Assembly (NCBI GenBank): GCA_963825175.1
Contig: CAWGSA010000001.1
Span: forward strand, 558,001 to 622,000
Direction of reading: 5' to 3'
Length of the DNA stretch: 64,000 nucleotides
Source of the DNA: DATFTF01 sp963825175
Lineage (GTDB): Bacteria > Acidobacteriota > Thermoanaerobaculia > UBA5066 > Gp7-AA6
Of the stretch, positions 42,288 through 51,491 are shown piece after piece. Under the pieces are notes generated by a model. That model saw only the letters and a list, made by a program, of their open reading frames with translations. It was not told where the DNA came from and ran no database searches. The stretch's first letter is position 1. Every line of letters begins with the position of its first letter. A program made the translations under genes and the position numbers.

Positions 42288-43505
42288 TCACCGGGCCGAG
42301 CCCGGCCCGCCTTCGGCCGGAGGAGTCGTCTCCGCGATCTTCTTGTCGTACGCCGACCGCTTGGTTCGATCCGACAGGACTCCGTAGGCGACCCGGAGCC
42401 ACTTGGCGAGGACGGTCAGCTGCCGCCACAGGTCCACCAGCTCGGGGTGCGCCTTGAGCGACGGATCGAAGAGCCGAGACCGGGCCTTGAACGCCTGATC
42501 GATCTCATCGGGCGTGGCCTTGCGTGTCACGCCGAGCAGGTCGTAGTGGGAGAGCCAATCGAGCTGGCGGTACGTATCGAGCACCACCTGGCGCGCGTTG
42601 ATGGAGCCGGCCGCGATCGCTCCCGACCGGCTGGTCGATACGCCGGTCTCCGTCGTCGACCGCCGCCCCACTGGACGGGTCTCGTCGCCGAAGGCCTCGC
42701 CCGGCGGCGGCGATGCCGGGTGGGCCGGAGCCAGCACGAAGGCCTTCACTTCGCCCGCGGACTCGGTCTCGATCAAACCGGCGAAGAGCAGCGAGTAAAG
42801 GATTTTCGCCGCCGCGCTGCCGCCGGTCGACACGGACTTGAGCAGCCGGTCGAACGGGGTCTTGCCGTCGATGTGCTCCAGCACGTCCACGGCGTCCTTC
42901 AACAGACGAAACGCGGAGGACGTCATCGGGTCCTTGGTCAGATGTGGGACCGACTTGAGATCGCCCAGCAGCTCGACGAACTGCTCGCTCTCCGGGATGC
43001 GCCGGATTCCCTCGATGATCACGTCCTCGGAGAACGAGATGTCCATGTCGAGCTCGACCGGCCCCGTGTCCGGCTCGAAGTGGAACGCGCCGTCGGGCCA
43101 CGCCAGCGTGGAGAAGATGACCTGCTCCATCTGCCGCCGGGCTTCGCTGTCGACGACCGCGCGCGTGACCAGACCCTTCTCCACCAGGATCTGATCGATC
43201 CGCTGGTGCGTCTCCCTCTGCACCTGGAGGCCTTCGGCGAGATCCCGCTCCGAGATGTAGCCCCAGCGGACGAGCGTCGCGCCGATGCGGTGGTCTTCGC
43301 GCGAGGACCGCGCCGCCCGCAGCTCTCCGTGCTCGAAGAAGAGCTGGCGCACCTGCTCCTCCCGCAGCACGGACAGGGTTCCGGAGAGGCGCTCTCGCTG
43401 GATCCGTCTCAGGACGACGAAGAGCGGGGTCTGCGCGAGCGACCCGGAGAAGCCGCTGATGGCCGGCGGCGTGGTCCCGGGCGAACCCGATGGATCGTTA
43501 TCCAA
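42288..43505 (-). CDS. DUF4388 protein with degenerate J-domain
   Basis: A 405-residue protein. Residues 20-120 are a DUF4388 (PATAN-type) domain: F-S-G-S-L-A-Q-T-P-L-F-V-V-L, G-T-L-S-V, Q-L-F-F-E-H-G-E-L, I-G-A-T-L-V-R-W-G-Y. A winged-helix-like middle follows. Residues about 325-395 look like a J-domain (H-Y-D-L-L-G-V-T, D-E-I-D-Q-A-F-K, Y-G-V-L-S-D), but the H-P-D tripeptide that stimulates DnaK is replaced near F-D-P. So it probably does not act as an ordinary co-chaperone. PATAN proteins are often in GTPase or two-component signalling. Confidence 0.75.
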   Translation of the reverse strand: MDNDPSGSPGTTPPAISGFSGSLAQTPLFVVLRRIQRERLSGTLSVLREEQVRQLFFEHGELRAARSSREDHRIGATLVRWGYISERDLAEGLQVQRETHQRIDQILVEKGLVTRAVVDSEARRQMEQVIFSTLAWPDGAFHFEPDTGPVELDMDISFSEDVIIEGIRRIPESEQFVELLGDLKSVPHLTKDPMTSSAFRLLKDAVDVLEHIDGKTPFDRLLKSVSTGGSAAAKILYSLLFAGLIETESAGEVKAFVLAPAHPASPPPGEAFGDETRPVGRRSTTETGVSTSRSGAIAAGSINARQVVLDTYRQLDWLSHYDLLGVTRKATPDEIDQAFKARSRLFDPSLKAHPELVDLWRQLTVLAKWLRVAYGVLSDRTKRSAYDKKIAETTPPAEGGPGSAR

Positions 43506-43827
43506 CCTCGATCCGAACTTCGGTCATCGTCCGACGGCGGTCTCCGAGGCGGCGCTCCCCTTTCCGCCGGTCGGCGGGCTGATTCTCGGTGAGCAGGACC
43601 GATTCGAGCTCGGCGGCCAGATCGTTGATCGGATCGGAGATCACTCCGACCGTCCATCCCTCCAGGGCCTCCGTCGAAACGCAGTCGACGAAGTTGACGG
43701 CCGCGACGATGCGGCGGGCGTCCTGCGGCGAGCGCGCGCGGGCCACCAGACGCCCCTCCCCGTCGAAGACCGCGGTCTTGACCTGAGTCCACCGGGGAGC
43801 CGGAGAAGGCGTCGTCGTTTCTTCCAT
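43498..43827 (-). CDS. Hypothetical protein with ERR/DRR motif
   Basis: A 109-residue protein whose end overlaps the start of the DUF4388 gene by eight bases, so the two are probably coupled. N-terminal half is a small alpha-beta fold (V-K-T-A-V-F-D-G-E-G-R-L, Q-D-A-R-R-I-V-A-A-V-N-F-V-D). Near the C-terminus it has D-R-R-K-G-E-R-R-L-G-D-R-R, the same type of motif as in the 44-280 gene. Function unknown. Confidence 0.65.
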   Translation of the reverse strand: MEETTTPSPAPRWTQVKTAVFDGEGRLVARARSPQDARRIVAAVNFVDCVSTEALEGWTVGVISDPINDLAAELESVLLTENQPADRRKGERRLGDRRRTMTEVRIEVG

Positions 43828-43956
43828 AACAAAAGGGCGCCCTCCTGGCGCCTCCCTCTCACAGCCGCTCTTGCCCCGCGGGCGCCTCTTCAGAATAGCG
43901 CGCTCCTTGCGTGAAAGCCAGACCCGCGGGCGCGGGGACGCGCACTTGTGCGGCGC

Positions 43957-44805
43957 ATGGGAGAGCGGCGTCTGGATTGTGTCCTGCTAAACTCGCCCGG
44001 CTTGATCGCCGGACCGAGATCGCACCGTTTCTCGTCCGCCGCAGACTGGATCCTTCCGGCCTCGGGCGTCGCGGTCTTTCTCGTGCTGTGGGACTTGGGC
44101 ATCCGGACCGGGCGGGCCCCCCTTCTTCCCGGCCCGCTCGCCGTCGCGCGAGCCATCGGGGAGCTCGGCCGGAAGGGGTTTCTCGTCAAGCACGTCGTGG
44201 CCTCGCTGTTTCGCGTCACCTGGGGATACCTCCTGGCTGTTGCCGTCGGCACACCGCTCGGAATCCTCCTCGCCTTGAACCGCCGGCTCGGCATGGCCCT
44301 GGCTCCCCTGGTGGAGGTGCTGCGGCCGATCTCGGCCCTGGCGTGGATTCCCCTGGCCATCCTGTGGTTCGGCGTCGGCGACCTCGCCGCCATCTTCATC
44401 ATCTTCGTAGCGTCGGCCCTTCCCCTGACGGTTTCGGCCATGAGCGCGGCGCACAACGTGTCCGCGACGCACTGGAACGCCGGCTTGAACTTCGGCCTCA
44501 CCCGGCGCCAGATCGCGCGCCGCGTCCTGTTGCCGGCGATTCTTCCGCGCCTCCTGGTCGGCCTTCGCCTCGCGCTGGGAGTGGCGTGGCTGGTCGTGGT
44601 GGCCGGCGAAATGATCGCCGTCAATTCGGGCCTGGGTTTTCTGATCATCGATGCCCGCAACGCCGGAAACCGGTACGACCTCGTGGTCGGGGGAATGGTC
44701 CTGATCGGGGCCATCGGGCTCCTGCTCGACGTGGCCATGCGGCGCATCGAACGGCTGCCGGCCCTGCGCTGGTCCTATGCCGCCGCCGGGACCGAGGAAC
44801 GATGA
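43957..44805 (+). CDS. ABC transporter permease (SsuC/TauC type), first of two
   Basis: A 282-residue membrane permease. Six helices, with the EAA-type cytoplasmic loop N-A-G-L-N-F-G-L-T-R-R-Q-I and the P-I-S-A-L-A-W-I-P-L-A-I-L-W-F-G block typical of nitrate/sulfonate/taurine permeases. First gene of an operon; its stop overlaps the ATPase start (ATGA). An in-frame GTG lies at 43948. The second permease at 45581 is clearly related, so the membrane part is a heterodimer. Confidence 0.9.
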   Translation: MGERRLDCVLLNSPGLIAGPRSHRFSSAADWILPASGVAVFLVLWDLGIRTGRAPLLPGPLAVARAIGELGRKGFLVKHVVASLFRVTWGYLLAVAVGTPLGILLALNRRLGMALAPLVEVLRPISALAWIPLAILWFGVGDLAAIFIIFVASALPLTVSAMSAAHNVSATHWNAGLNFGLTRRQIARRVLLPAILPRLLVGLRLALGVAWLVVVAGEMIAVNSGLGFLIIDARNAGNRYDLVVGGMVLIGAIGLLLDVAMRRIERLPALRWSYAAAGTEER

Positions 44806-45581
44806 TCCCCGCCGTCGATCCGAGGCCTTCGACCGCCAAGCTCGAGATCCGCGGACTGCACATGGTTTTTCGCGCCGGGGAAGGCGCGGTGCGCGTGCTC
44901 GAAGACATCGATCTGGACGTGCGAGACGGAGAGTTCGTCTGCATTCTCGGACCTTCCGGCTGCGGAAAGTCGACGCTGCTCAACCTCGTGGCGGGATTCC
45001 TCACGCCGTCGGCGGGATCCGTCCGCATCGACGGCGAGGAGGTCCGGGGGCCGGACCGGCGCCGGATCTTCGTCTTCCAGGAGCGCGGAGTGTTCCCGTG
45101 GCTGACGGTCGAAGGGAACATCGGCTTTGGACTGGCCGGGCTGCCCCGGCCGCAGCGGGAGGCGCGGATCGCGCATTACGTGCGCCTGGTGGGCCTGGAA
45201 GGGTTCGAGACGGCCTATCCCCACGAGCTCTCGGGCGGCATGAAGCAACGGGTGGAAGTGGCCCGGGCCCTGGCCGTCGACCCGGACATGCTGTACCTGG
45301 ACGAGCCGTTCGGCGCGCTCGATTCGATCACCCGCCTGGTGATGCGGGCGGAGCTGCTGCGCCTGTGGCGGGCGGAGAAGAAGACCATCCTCTTCGTGAC
45401 GCACGACATCGAAGAATCCGTCCAGCTGGCCGACCGCGTCGTCGTGCTCGGCGCGCGTCCGGCCCGGATCCGCCGCATCGTGGAGATCGACCTTCCCCAT
45501 CCCCGCGATCTCTCTTCGCGCCGTTATCTCGAGCTGCGCGACGGAATCTTCGAAGAGATCGGGCTGGCGCACCGGATTTGA
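44802..45581 (+). CDS. ABC transporter ATP-binding protein (SsuB/TauB type)
   Basis: A 259-residue ATPase. Walker A is G-P-S-G-C-G-K-S-T (residues about 50-58), the Q-loop F-Q-E-R-G-V-F-P-W, signature L-S-G-G-M-K-Q-R, Walker B M-L-Y-L-D-E-P-F-G-A-L-D, and switch T-H-D-I-E-E-S. The sequence around the Q-loop is that of the nitrate/sulfonate family. Start and stop overlap both permease genes. Confidence 0.95.
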   Translation: MIPAVDPRPSTAKLEIRGLHMVFRAGEGAVRVLEDIDLDVRDGEFVCILGPSGCGKSTLLNLVAGFLTPSAGSVRIDGEEVRGPDRRRIFVFQERGVFPWLTVEGNIGFGLAGLPRPQREARIAHYVRLVGLEGFETAYPHELSGGMKQRVEVARALAVDPDMLYLDEPFGALDSITRLVMRAELLRLWRAEKKTILFVTHDIEESVQLADRVVVLGARPARIRRIVEIDLPHPRDLSSRRYLELRDGIFEEIGLAHRI

Positions 45582-46357
45582 TGACACCGCCGCGCCGGCT
45601 GGAAGCGATCGTCTGGCCGGTCCTGGCGGGGGCGGCGGCGGTCGGACTGTGGGCGCTTGCCGTGCGCTGGACCGCGACGAGCGTCTTCCCGTCGCCGGCC
45701 GCCGTGGCGCGCGGACTGGCCGAGCTCGTCCGCAGGGGCGTTCTCGTCCACTATGTCCGCGACTCCCTCCTGCGAGTCGCCGCCGGATATGGCTTCGCTC
45801 TGGCCATCGGCATTCCGGCGGGCATCTTCCTGGGATGGCACCCGGCGGCGGCGCGCGCCGCCAATCCCCTCATCCAGTTCCTTCGGCCGATCAGCCCTCT
45901 GGCGTGGATTCCCGTCGCCATCGTGCTCTTCGGCGTGGACAACACCGCCGCGGTGTTCCTGATCTTCCTCGCCTCCCTCTTTCCCATCCTGGTGTCCGCC
46001 ATGAACGGCGTCCGGGGCGTGCCGGCGATGTACCGGCAGGCCGGGCAGAATTTCGGGCTCTCGGGACCGAGGCTGCTCGCGCGGGTCATCTTCCCGGCCG
46101 CCTTGCCGGAGATCCTGACGGGCCTGCGCATCGCACTGGGCATCGCCTGGATCGTCGTCGTCGCCGCCGAGATGATCGCGGTCAACTCGGGTCTGGGTTA
46201 CCTGGTCATCGACTCGCGCAACGCCGGAAAGCGCTACGATCTGGTCGTCGCGGCCATGTTGCTGATCGGAGTGATCGGCCTCCTGTTGAACCTCCTCCTC
46301 CAGGGCGTGTCGCGCCTGCGCGCGGTGCGCTGGGGCTTCCGGGAAGAGTCGGCATGA
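45581..46357 (+). CDS. ABC transporter permease (SsuC/TauC type), second of two
   Basis: A 258-residue permease related to the one at 43957: P-I-S-P-L-A-W-I-P-V-A-I-V-L-F-G, the EAA-like Q-N-F-G-L-S-G-P-R and S-G-L-G-Y-L-V-I-D. Six helices. TGATG overlap with the ATPase and ATGA with the binding-protein gene. Two different permease genes around one ATPase is unusual in this family, where a homodimer is normal. Confidence 0.9.
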   Translation: MTPPRRLEAIVWPVLAGAAAVGLWALAVRWTATSVFPSPAAVARGLAELVRRGVLVHYVRDSLLRVAAGYGFALAIGIPAGIFLGWHPAAARAANPLIQFLRPISPLAWIPVAIVLFGVDNTAAVFLIFLASLFPILVSAMNGVRGVPAMYRQAGQNFGLSGPRLLARVIFPAALPEILTGLRIALGIAWIVVVAAEMIAVNSGLGYLVIDSRNAGKRYDLVVAAMLLIGVIGLLLNLLLQGVSRLRAVRWGFREESA

Positions 46358-47412
46358 CGGCCGGCCGCCGGATCCTCTTCGGACTCCTGCTGTGGACGGG
46401 TGCCGTCAGCGCCGCGCACCTGTCCTTGAACGTCGACTGGGCCGCGGTCTGGAACGACCGTCTGCCGCCGGACAAGCGCAAGTTGAACGTCGCCTACATC
46501 CCGGTCACCTGCCACCTGGCCTGTCCGGTCACCGACTTCATCTCCCGCTATTCCCTCGACGGCGCCGTCTTCATTCCGCGCATGTTTCAGGGCTTTCCCG
46601 AGATCAAGGAAGCGCTCATCTCCAACCGCATGCAGGTTGGGTTCATGGTCGCGCCCATGGCCATCGCGCTCGCGGCCCAGGGAGTTCCGATCAAGATCGT
46701 GTACCTGGGACACCGCTACGGAAGCGCGGTCGTCGTGCGCAAGGATGGACCGATCCATTCGGTGCGGGACTTGGTCGGCAAGACGATCGCGGTGCCGAGC
46801 CGGTTCTCCGACGAGCGCCTGATCGTCTTCAAGGCGCTCAGGAAGAACGGTCTCTCGGGATCGGACGTCCGGATGATCGAGATGGCTCCGCCCGACGTGG
46901 CCGGCGCGCTGGCGGCAGGGGCCATCGACGCGTTCTCCATGGGCGAGCCCTATCCGTCCCAGGCCGAGCTCGGAGGCTTCGGACGAGTCCTGTTTCCCGC
47001 GCGGGAGTACTGGCCCGACTTCATGTCGTGCGTGGTGGTCGCACGCCAGGACGTCATCGACACGCGGCCGCAGGCGGTGCAGGTCTTGGTCGACGGGATC
47101 GCCCGCTCCGGTCTGTGGCTCGACGAGGGGCTCGCGCACCGCGAGCACGCCGCGGACTTCGTGGCGCGCTACTACTACCGGCAGCGGCCCGAGGTTCTCC
47201 GGCACGCGCTCACGCAGCCGCTCGACCGGGTCATCTACACGCGCCTGTCTCCGCGCAAGCCCGACTTCGACATGGTGCGCGATCTGATGATCGAGACGGG
47301 GGTCCTGGACCGCAAGATCCCCTTCGAGGACTACGTCGACGTCCGCTTCGCCGAAGGCGCGGCGGGCGAGACGGCCTGGAAGTACGAGCCGGGAAGCGGA
47401 AAAGCGGAGTGA
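46354..47412 (+). CDS. ABC transporter solute-binding protein (NMT1/SsuA type)
   Basis: A 352-residue periplasmic binding protein with signal peptide (LFGLLLWTGAVSAA). K-L-N-V-A-Y-I-P-V-T-C-H-L-A-C-P-V-T is the ligand-facing N-terminal strand, then M-Q-V-G-F-M-V-A-P-M, V-G-K-T-I-A-V-P-S-R, A-I-D-A-F-S-M-G-E-P-Y. The two Cys in the first strand (C-H-L-A-C) are not usual for sulfonate binding proteins. Ligand unknown. Confidence 0.9.
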   Translation: MTAGRRILFGLLLWTGAVSAAHLSLNVDWAAVWNDRLPPDKRKLNVAYIPVTCHLACPVTDFISRYSLDGAVFIPRMFQGFPEIKEALISNRMQVGFMVAPMAIALAAQGVPIKIVYLGHRYGSAVVVRKDGPIHSVRDLVGKTIAVPSRFSDERLIVFKALRKNGLSGSDVRMIEMAPPDVAGALAAGAIDAFSMGEPYPSQAELGGFGRVLFPAREYWPDFMSCVVVARQDVIDTRPQAVQVLVDGIARSGLWLDEGLAHREHAADFVARYYYRQRPEVLRHALTQPLDRVIYTRLSPRKPDFDMVRDLMIETGVLDRKIPFEDYVDVRFAEGAAGETAWKYEPGSGKAE

Positions 47413-47430
47413 AGGTCTCGTCCCCGAGGG

Positions 47431-47456
47431 AGGGCGTCCGCGACGGCCGCCCCTAC
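47431..47456 (-). repeat. REP-like palindrome GTAGGGGCGGCC, copy 2
   Basis: On the minus strand this begins GTAGGGGCGGCC and continues as an inverted repeat; about 23 of 25 bases match the reverse complement of copy 1 at 5394-5421. It lies just after the binding-protein gene, in the gap before the FG-GAP gene. Confidence 0.5.
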
Positions 47457-47518
47457 GAACCGGGGCGCACGACGACTCTTCGCGCTTCAGATTGCGACGT
47501 CGCCCCGCGGGGCGAATC

Positions 47519-49790
47519 GTGAGGCGTCGGCGGAAGGTCTGGGCTCTGCTGGCTCTCGCGATCGCCGCCGGGATCGGGATCTGGTTCTACCGCAACGCCT
47601 CCATCCAACGGCTCCGCCGCGAGTTCGTTCCCTGGATGCACCGCCTGGAGCGGTGGCGAAACGCGGCCGAGGACACTCGCCGCGCGCTGCGAAGCCGCGA
47701 GCCGCTCCCGTCGGACCCTGCCGGGATCGACCGCCTCCGCCAATGGGCCTGGAACGGTCTCGACCACATCGCCTGGATCTCGTATCGCGTGGAGAAGCCG
47801 ACCCATGACGTCTCGGAACAGCGCGAAGTCACGCGGGGGCGCGTGCGTTTCACGGTGGGAGGTTTTCGAGCCGACGGCGCCCGCGTCGAGCGAAGTGCCG
47901 ACGCGCTTCTGACGGCGCAGTGGGACCCTCGCCGGGACCCCTCGCCGATCGCGGCCACGCCTGAGGCGGTGCCCGAGTCCGTGCCCGTTCCCGTCGAGGT
48001 CACGGTCACGCTCGAGCGCGTCGGGGAGGAGCGCTCCAACGCCTTTCCCCGCTTTCACGACGCTACGGTCGAGGCCGGACTCGGCGCCCCGCGCCACGAC
48101 CCCCCGCTGCCGCTGACCAACCGCTTGATCGCCGACATCTGGCCGGGCTCGGGAGTGGCCGTGCTCGACTACGACCGGCGACGGGTTCGAGGACCTCTTC
48201 GTCGCCGACGGCGTGCGCTCGATCCTCTACAAGAACGACGGCCACGGCCGGTTCACCGACGTGACCGTCGCCGCCAGCCTGGCCACGCCCGACGGCAAGG
48301 GCATCGCCGCGACGGGAGTGGCCGCCGGCGACGTGGATGGAGACGGATTCCCCGATCTCTTCGTCACCGACGCCTTCGGTCCCGCTCGCCTCCTGCACAA
48401 TCGCGGCAACGGCACGTTCGAGGACGTGACACGCCGGTCCGGCATCGCGATCTCCGGAAACATGCGGTCAGCCGCCTTCGCCGACGTGGACGGAGACGGC
48501 GACCTCGATCTCTTCGTCTGCGTGGCCGGCGACTACTACCGACAGATGCCCGAGCCTCCGTTCGACGCCAACGACGGCCGGGAGAATCGCCTCTACATCA
48601 ACGACGGCCACGGCCACTTCACCGACGCCACCGCCGCGTGGGGCCTCTCCGGCACGACTCGCTGGTCTCTTTCCTCGCTCTTCGCCGACTACGACGGCGA
48701 CGGCCGGCCGGATCTCATGGTCACCAACGACTTCGGCTTGAAGAATCTCTACAGAAACGACGGCGGCCGGCGCTTCGAAGACGTGACGCGCAAGGCCGGA
48801 GCGCAAGTCCGCGCCTACGGAATGTCGGCAGCGTGGGCCGACTTCGACGGAGACGGCCTGCTCGATCTCTACACCACCGGATGCGACACGCAGTGGTCCT
48901 TCCTGCACGACTATCCGTCTCTGCCGATCGGTTTCACCGGCCGGCTCTTCCTGCCCATCGCCATCCGCTGGTGCGAGACCATGACGGATGGCAACTCGCT
49001 TCTCGTCCAGAGGGCGGACCACACGTTCGAGGACGTCACGGCGCGCTCGGGCGCCGCGCACGCCGGGTGGAACTGGAGCGCGGTGGCGGCGGATCTCGAC
49101 AACGACTCGTGGCCCGACCTCTACGCCACCAACGGGATGTGGGGAGACGGGCGCGATCACGATCGGGAGCTCGAGTTCTGGTGGGAGACGCTGGCGTACT
49201 GGGACGACTACGTCGCGGTGAAGAGGACGTTCGACCGCAAGGGCGCCGGAATCGCCGGCATCGAGCGCGACCGCTTCTTCCGAAACCGCGGGGGGGATGC
49301 CGGCCGGTCGCCGGGAGACGCGATGTTCGAGGAGCGTTCGTTTCTGGAGGGGCTGGATCTGGAGACCAACGGCCGCGCGGTCGCGGCCTTCGATGCCAAC
49401 GGCGACGGCGCGCTGGATCTCTACGTGCGCTCGATCGGAGCTCCGGAGGCCCTGTTCCTGGGAAGCCGACGGGCCGGCGAGCACTTCCTGCGGGTGCGCC
49501 TCTCCGGAACTCGCGACAACAGGGACGGCGTCGGGTCCCGACTGACGGCCGTCCTTCCAGGGGGACGGCGCCTCGTTCTGGAGACGGGCAACGCCAGCGG
49601 GTATCTCTCGACCGGCAGCCCCATAGGCCACCTCGGCCTGGGAGCGGCGACGCGCCTCTCGAGCTTGACCATTCGCTGGCCTTCGGGCAGGGTTCAGAAC
49701 CTCGGGCCGATTGAGAAGGTCGACCGAACGATCGTCGTGGACGAGGACCGCGGCCTCGTGTCGGAGAGACTTCCGGCGCCGTCGCGGTAA
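47519..49790 (+). pseudogene. Membrane-anchored FG-GAP/CRTAC1-like protein, frameshifted near 48175
   Basis: The first frame (GTG 47519) encodes an N-terminal membrane anchor (V-W-A-L-L-A-L-A-I-A-A-G-I-G) and a soluble part ending V-A-V-L-D-Y-D. The propeller, D-G-D-G-F-P-D, D-G-D-G-D-L-D, D-G-D-G-R-P-D and more, with the C-terminal V-G-S-R-L-T-A and R-W-P-S-G of the UnbV/ASPIC domain, is in the next frame from 48213. Removing one C from the GACC at 48173-48176 gives the expected D-Y-D-G-D-G-F-E-D-L-F-V and joins them into about 756 residues. Real mutation or base-call error is open. Gene order suggests co-transcription with the ABC genes and the halogenase-like gene. Confidence 0.7.
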
Positions 49791-49800
49791 AATCCGCGGC

Positions 49801-51420
49801 GTGGAACCGGACCCCTCCTCCTCGACCTCGTCTCCCGCTTCGTACGACGTCGTCATCGTCGGCGGAGCCGTGGCCGGCGCCTCGACCGCCATCCTCCTCA
49901 AGCGGCGCCTGCCCCACCTGCGCGTCCTGGTCGTCGAGAAGACCGATCGGTTCGACTGGAAGGTCGGCGAGTCAACGGTCGAGATCTCGGCATACTTCTT
50001 GACGCGCGTCCTGAAGCAGTACGACCACCTGTCGCGGGAGCAGCTTCCCAAGCAGGCCTTCCGCTACTGGTTCGTCAACGACCGGGTCAAGAGCCTGCGC
50101 GACGCCTCCGAGGTCGGCCCGACGCAGCTGACGCGCACTCCCTCGTTTCAGCTCGACCGGTCCAAGCTCGACGAGCACCTTCTGAAGGTCGCGGCGGAGG
50201 AAGGCAGCGAGGTCTGGCGCCCGGCCCGGGTCACCGATTTCCACCTCGGCGGCGACGCCGGCAGCCGGCTGACCGTCGAGAACAGCGACGGCGAAACGGT
50301 CGAGGTCGCGGCGCGCTGGATCGTGGACGCGACCGGCCGCCACGCCATGCTGGCCCGGCGGCGCGGAGGCGTGACGCCGATCGAGTCGCATCCGATCTCC
50401 GCGATCTGGGTCCGATACCGCGGCGTCAAGGACATGGACGGCCGCGAGGTCGCCGGCACGAATCCGGCCGATCCCTTCTCCCGGGCGGTGCTCGCGTCGC
50501 GGCGCCTGGCCACGAATCACTTCACCGGTTGGGGCTACTGGATCTGGTTCATTCCCTTGAAGGACGGCGAGACCTCGGTCGGCCTGGTGTGGGACAAACG
50601 CCTGGTCCAGCCCGAAGGCGCGACGCCCCTGGAGAAGCTGCGGCGTTTTCTCGACGGCAACCCGCTGACCCGCGAGCTCCTGGAGCACGCCGACGCGGTC
50701 GAGGGGGACTGCCGCTCGTACGGGCACCTCCCCTATTTCGTCGACAAGTTCATCGGGCCGGGGTGGACGTGCGTGGGAGACGCCGGCGGATTCCTCGACC
50801 CGTTTTACTCTCCCGGCCTCGACCAGATGGCGTTCTCCGTCCACGCGCGCGTCGCCCTCCTGGAGAAAGCCTTTTCGGGAGCTCCACCCGAGGAGATGGA
50901 GAAGGAGTACGCGGAGCACAACCGCTGCTACGGCCGCTTTTTCCGCTACTTCTACGAGTCGATCTACCGCGACAAGTACTACGTGATGGGCGACTACGAC
51001 CTGATGACGGCGGCGTTCCTCCTGGACACCGGCCTCTACTATGCCGCCGCGATCATGCCGGTCTACCGCTGGTCGCACGACCGGCTGGGATTTCCGCCCT
51101 ACTACCAGGATGGCGCGGAGATGGGTTACTACCCGATCCGCTTCTACAACCGGCGGCTCGCCGCGATCTCCCGCCGCAAGAAGGCCCTGCGAATCTACGG
51201 CAACCACAACGCCGGACGCCGGCCGGGATTCGTCGGCTTTTCCGTGCGCTCGGCGCTCTTCGTGATGATTGCGCACGGCCTTCTGCGCTGGTGGAAGGCG
51301 GAGCTGGCCAACGCCTGGACCTACGTCGTCCGGCCGCGCCCGATGGCGGCGCCCACCGAGGCCGACGTCTCCCCGACGGCCGCCTCCGCGGAGACTCCCG
51401 GCGCGATCTCGGGATCCTAG
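49801..51420 (+). CDS. Flavin-dependent halogenase-like FAD oxidoreductase
   Basis: A 539-residue protein, GTG start. V-V-I-V-G-G-A-V-A-G-A-S is the FAD-binding loop (about residues 18-29). W-K-V-G-E-S-T matches the G-E-S/A-T segment of flavin halogenases, and W-I-W-F-I-P fits the W-x-W-x-I-P motif that marks them. G-D-A-G-G-F-L-D-P-F-Y-S-P-G-L-D-Q corresponds to the phenolic halogenase signature. The C-terminal extension (from about 400) is aromatic-rich. It could also be an epoxidase or reductase of the same superfamily. It ends the block started at 43957; the palindrome at 51423 follows. Confidence 0.75.
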   Translation: MEPDPSSSTSSPASYDVVIVGGAVAGASTAILLKRRLPHLRVLVVEKTDRFDWKVGESTVEISAYFLTRVLKQYDHLSREQLPKQAFRYWFVNDRVKSLRDASEVGPTQLTRTPSFQLDRSKLDEHLLKVAAEEGSEVWRPARVTDFHLGGDAGSRLTVENSDGETVEVAARWIVDATGRHAMLARRRGGVTPIESHPISAIWVRYRGVKDMDGREVAGTNPADPFSRAVLASRRLATNHFTGWGYWIWFIPLKDGETSVGLVWDKRLVQPEGATPLEKLRRFLDGNPLTRELLEHADAVEGDCRSYGHLPYFVDKFIGPGWTCVGDAGGFLDPFYSPGLDQMAFSVHARVALLEKAFSGAPPEEMEKEYAEHNRCYGRFFRYFYESIYRDKYYVMGDYDLMTAAFLLDTGLYYAAAIMPVYRWSHDRLGFPPYYQDGAEMGYYPIRFYNRRLAAISRRKKALRIYGNHNAGRRPGFVGFSVRSALFVMIAHGLLRWWKAELANAWTYVVRPRPMAAPTEADVSPTAASAETPGAISGS

Positions 51421-51422
51421 CT

Positions 51423-51442
51423 CAACAATATATATATTGTTG
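51423..51442. repeat. ACAAT-N6-ATTGT palindrome, copy 3 (perfect 20-bp palindrome)
   Basis: CAACAATATATATATTGTTG, a perfect 20-base palindrome beginning three bases after the halogenase-like stop codon. About 50 bases before the next gene's ATG. The best-formed copy of the six. Confidence 0.75.
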
Positions 51443-51466
51443 GATACGGGACCGGCGCCGGCCCAT

Positions 51467-51472
51467 TACAAT
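51467..51472 (+). promoter_or_regulatory. Candidate -10 box of the SnoaL-like gene
   Basis: TACAAT, 20 bases before the ATG at 51492, with AGGAGGTGA between. No convincing -35 box at 16-18 bases; the palindrome 51423-51442 lies just upstream, where an activator would sit. Confidence 0.3.
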
Positions 51473-51491
51473 CCTATTCAGGAGGTGAGCC

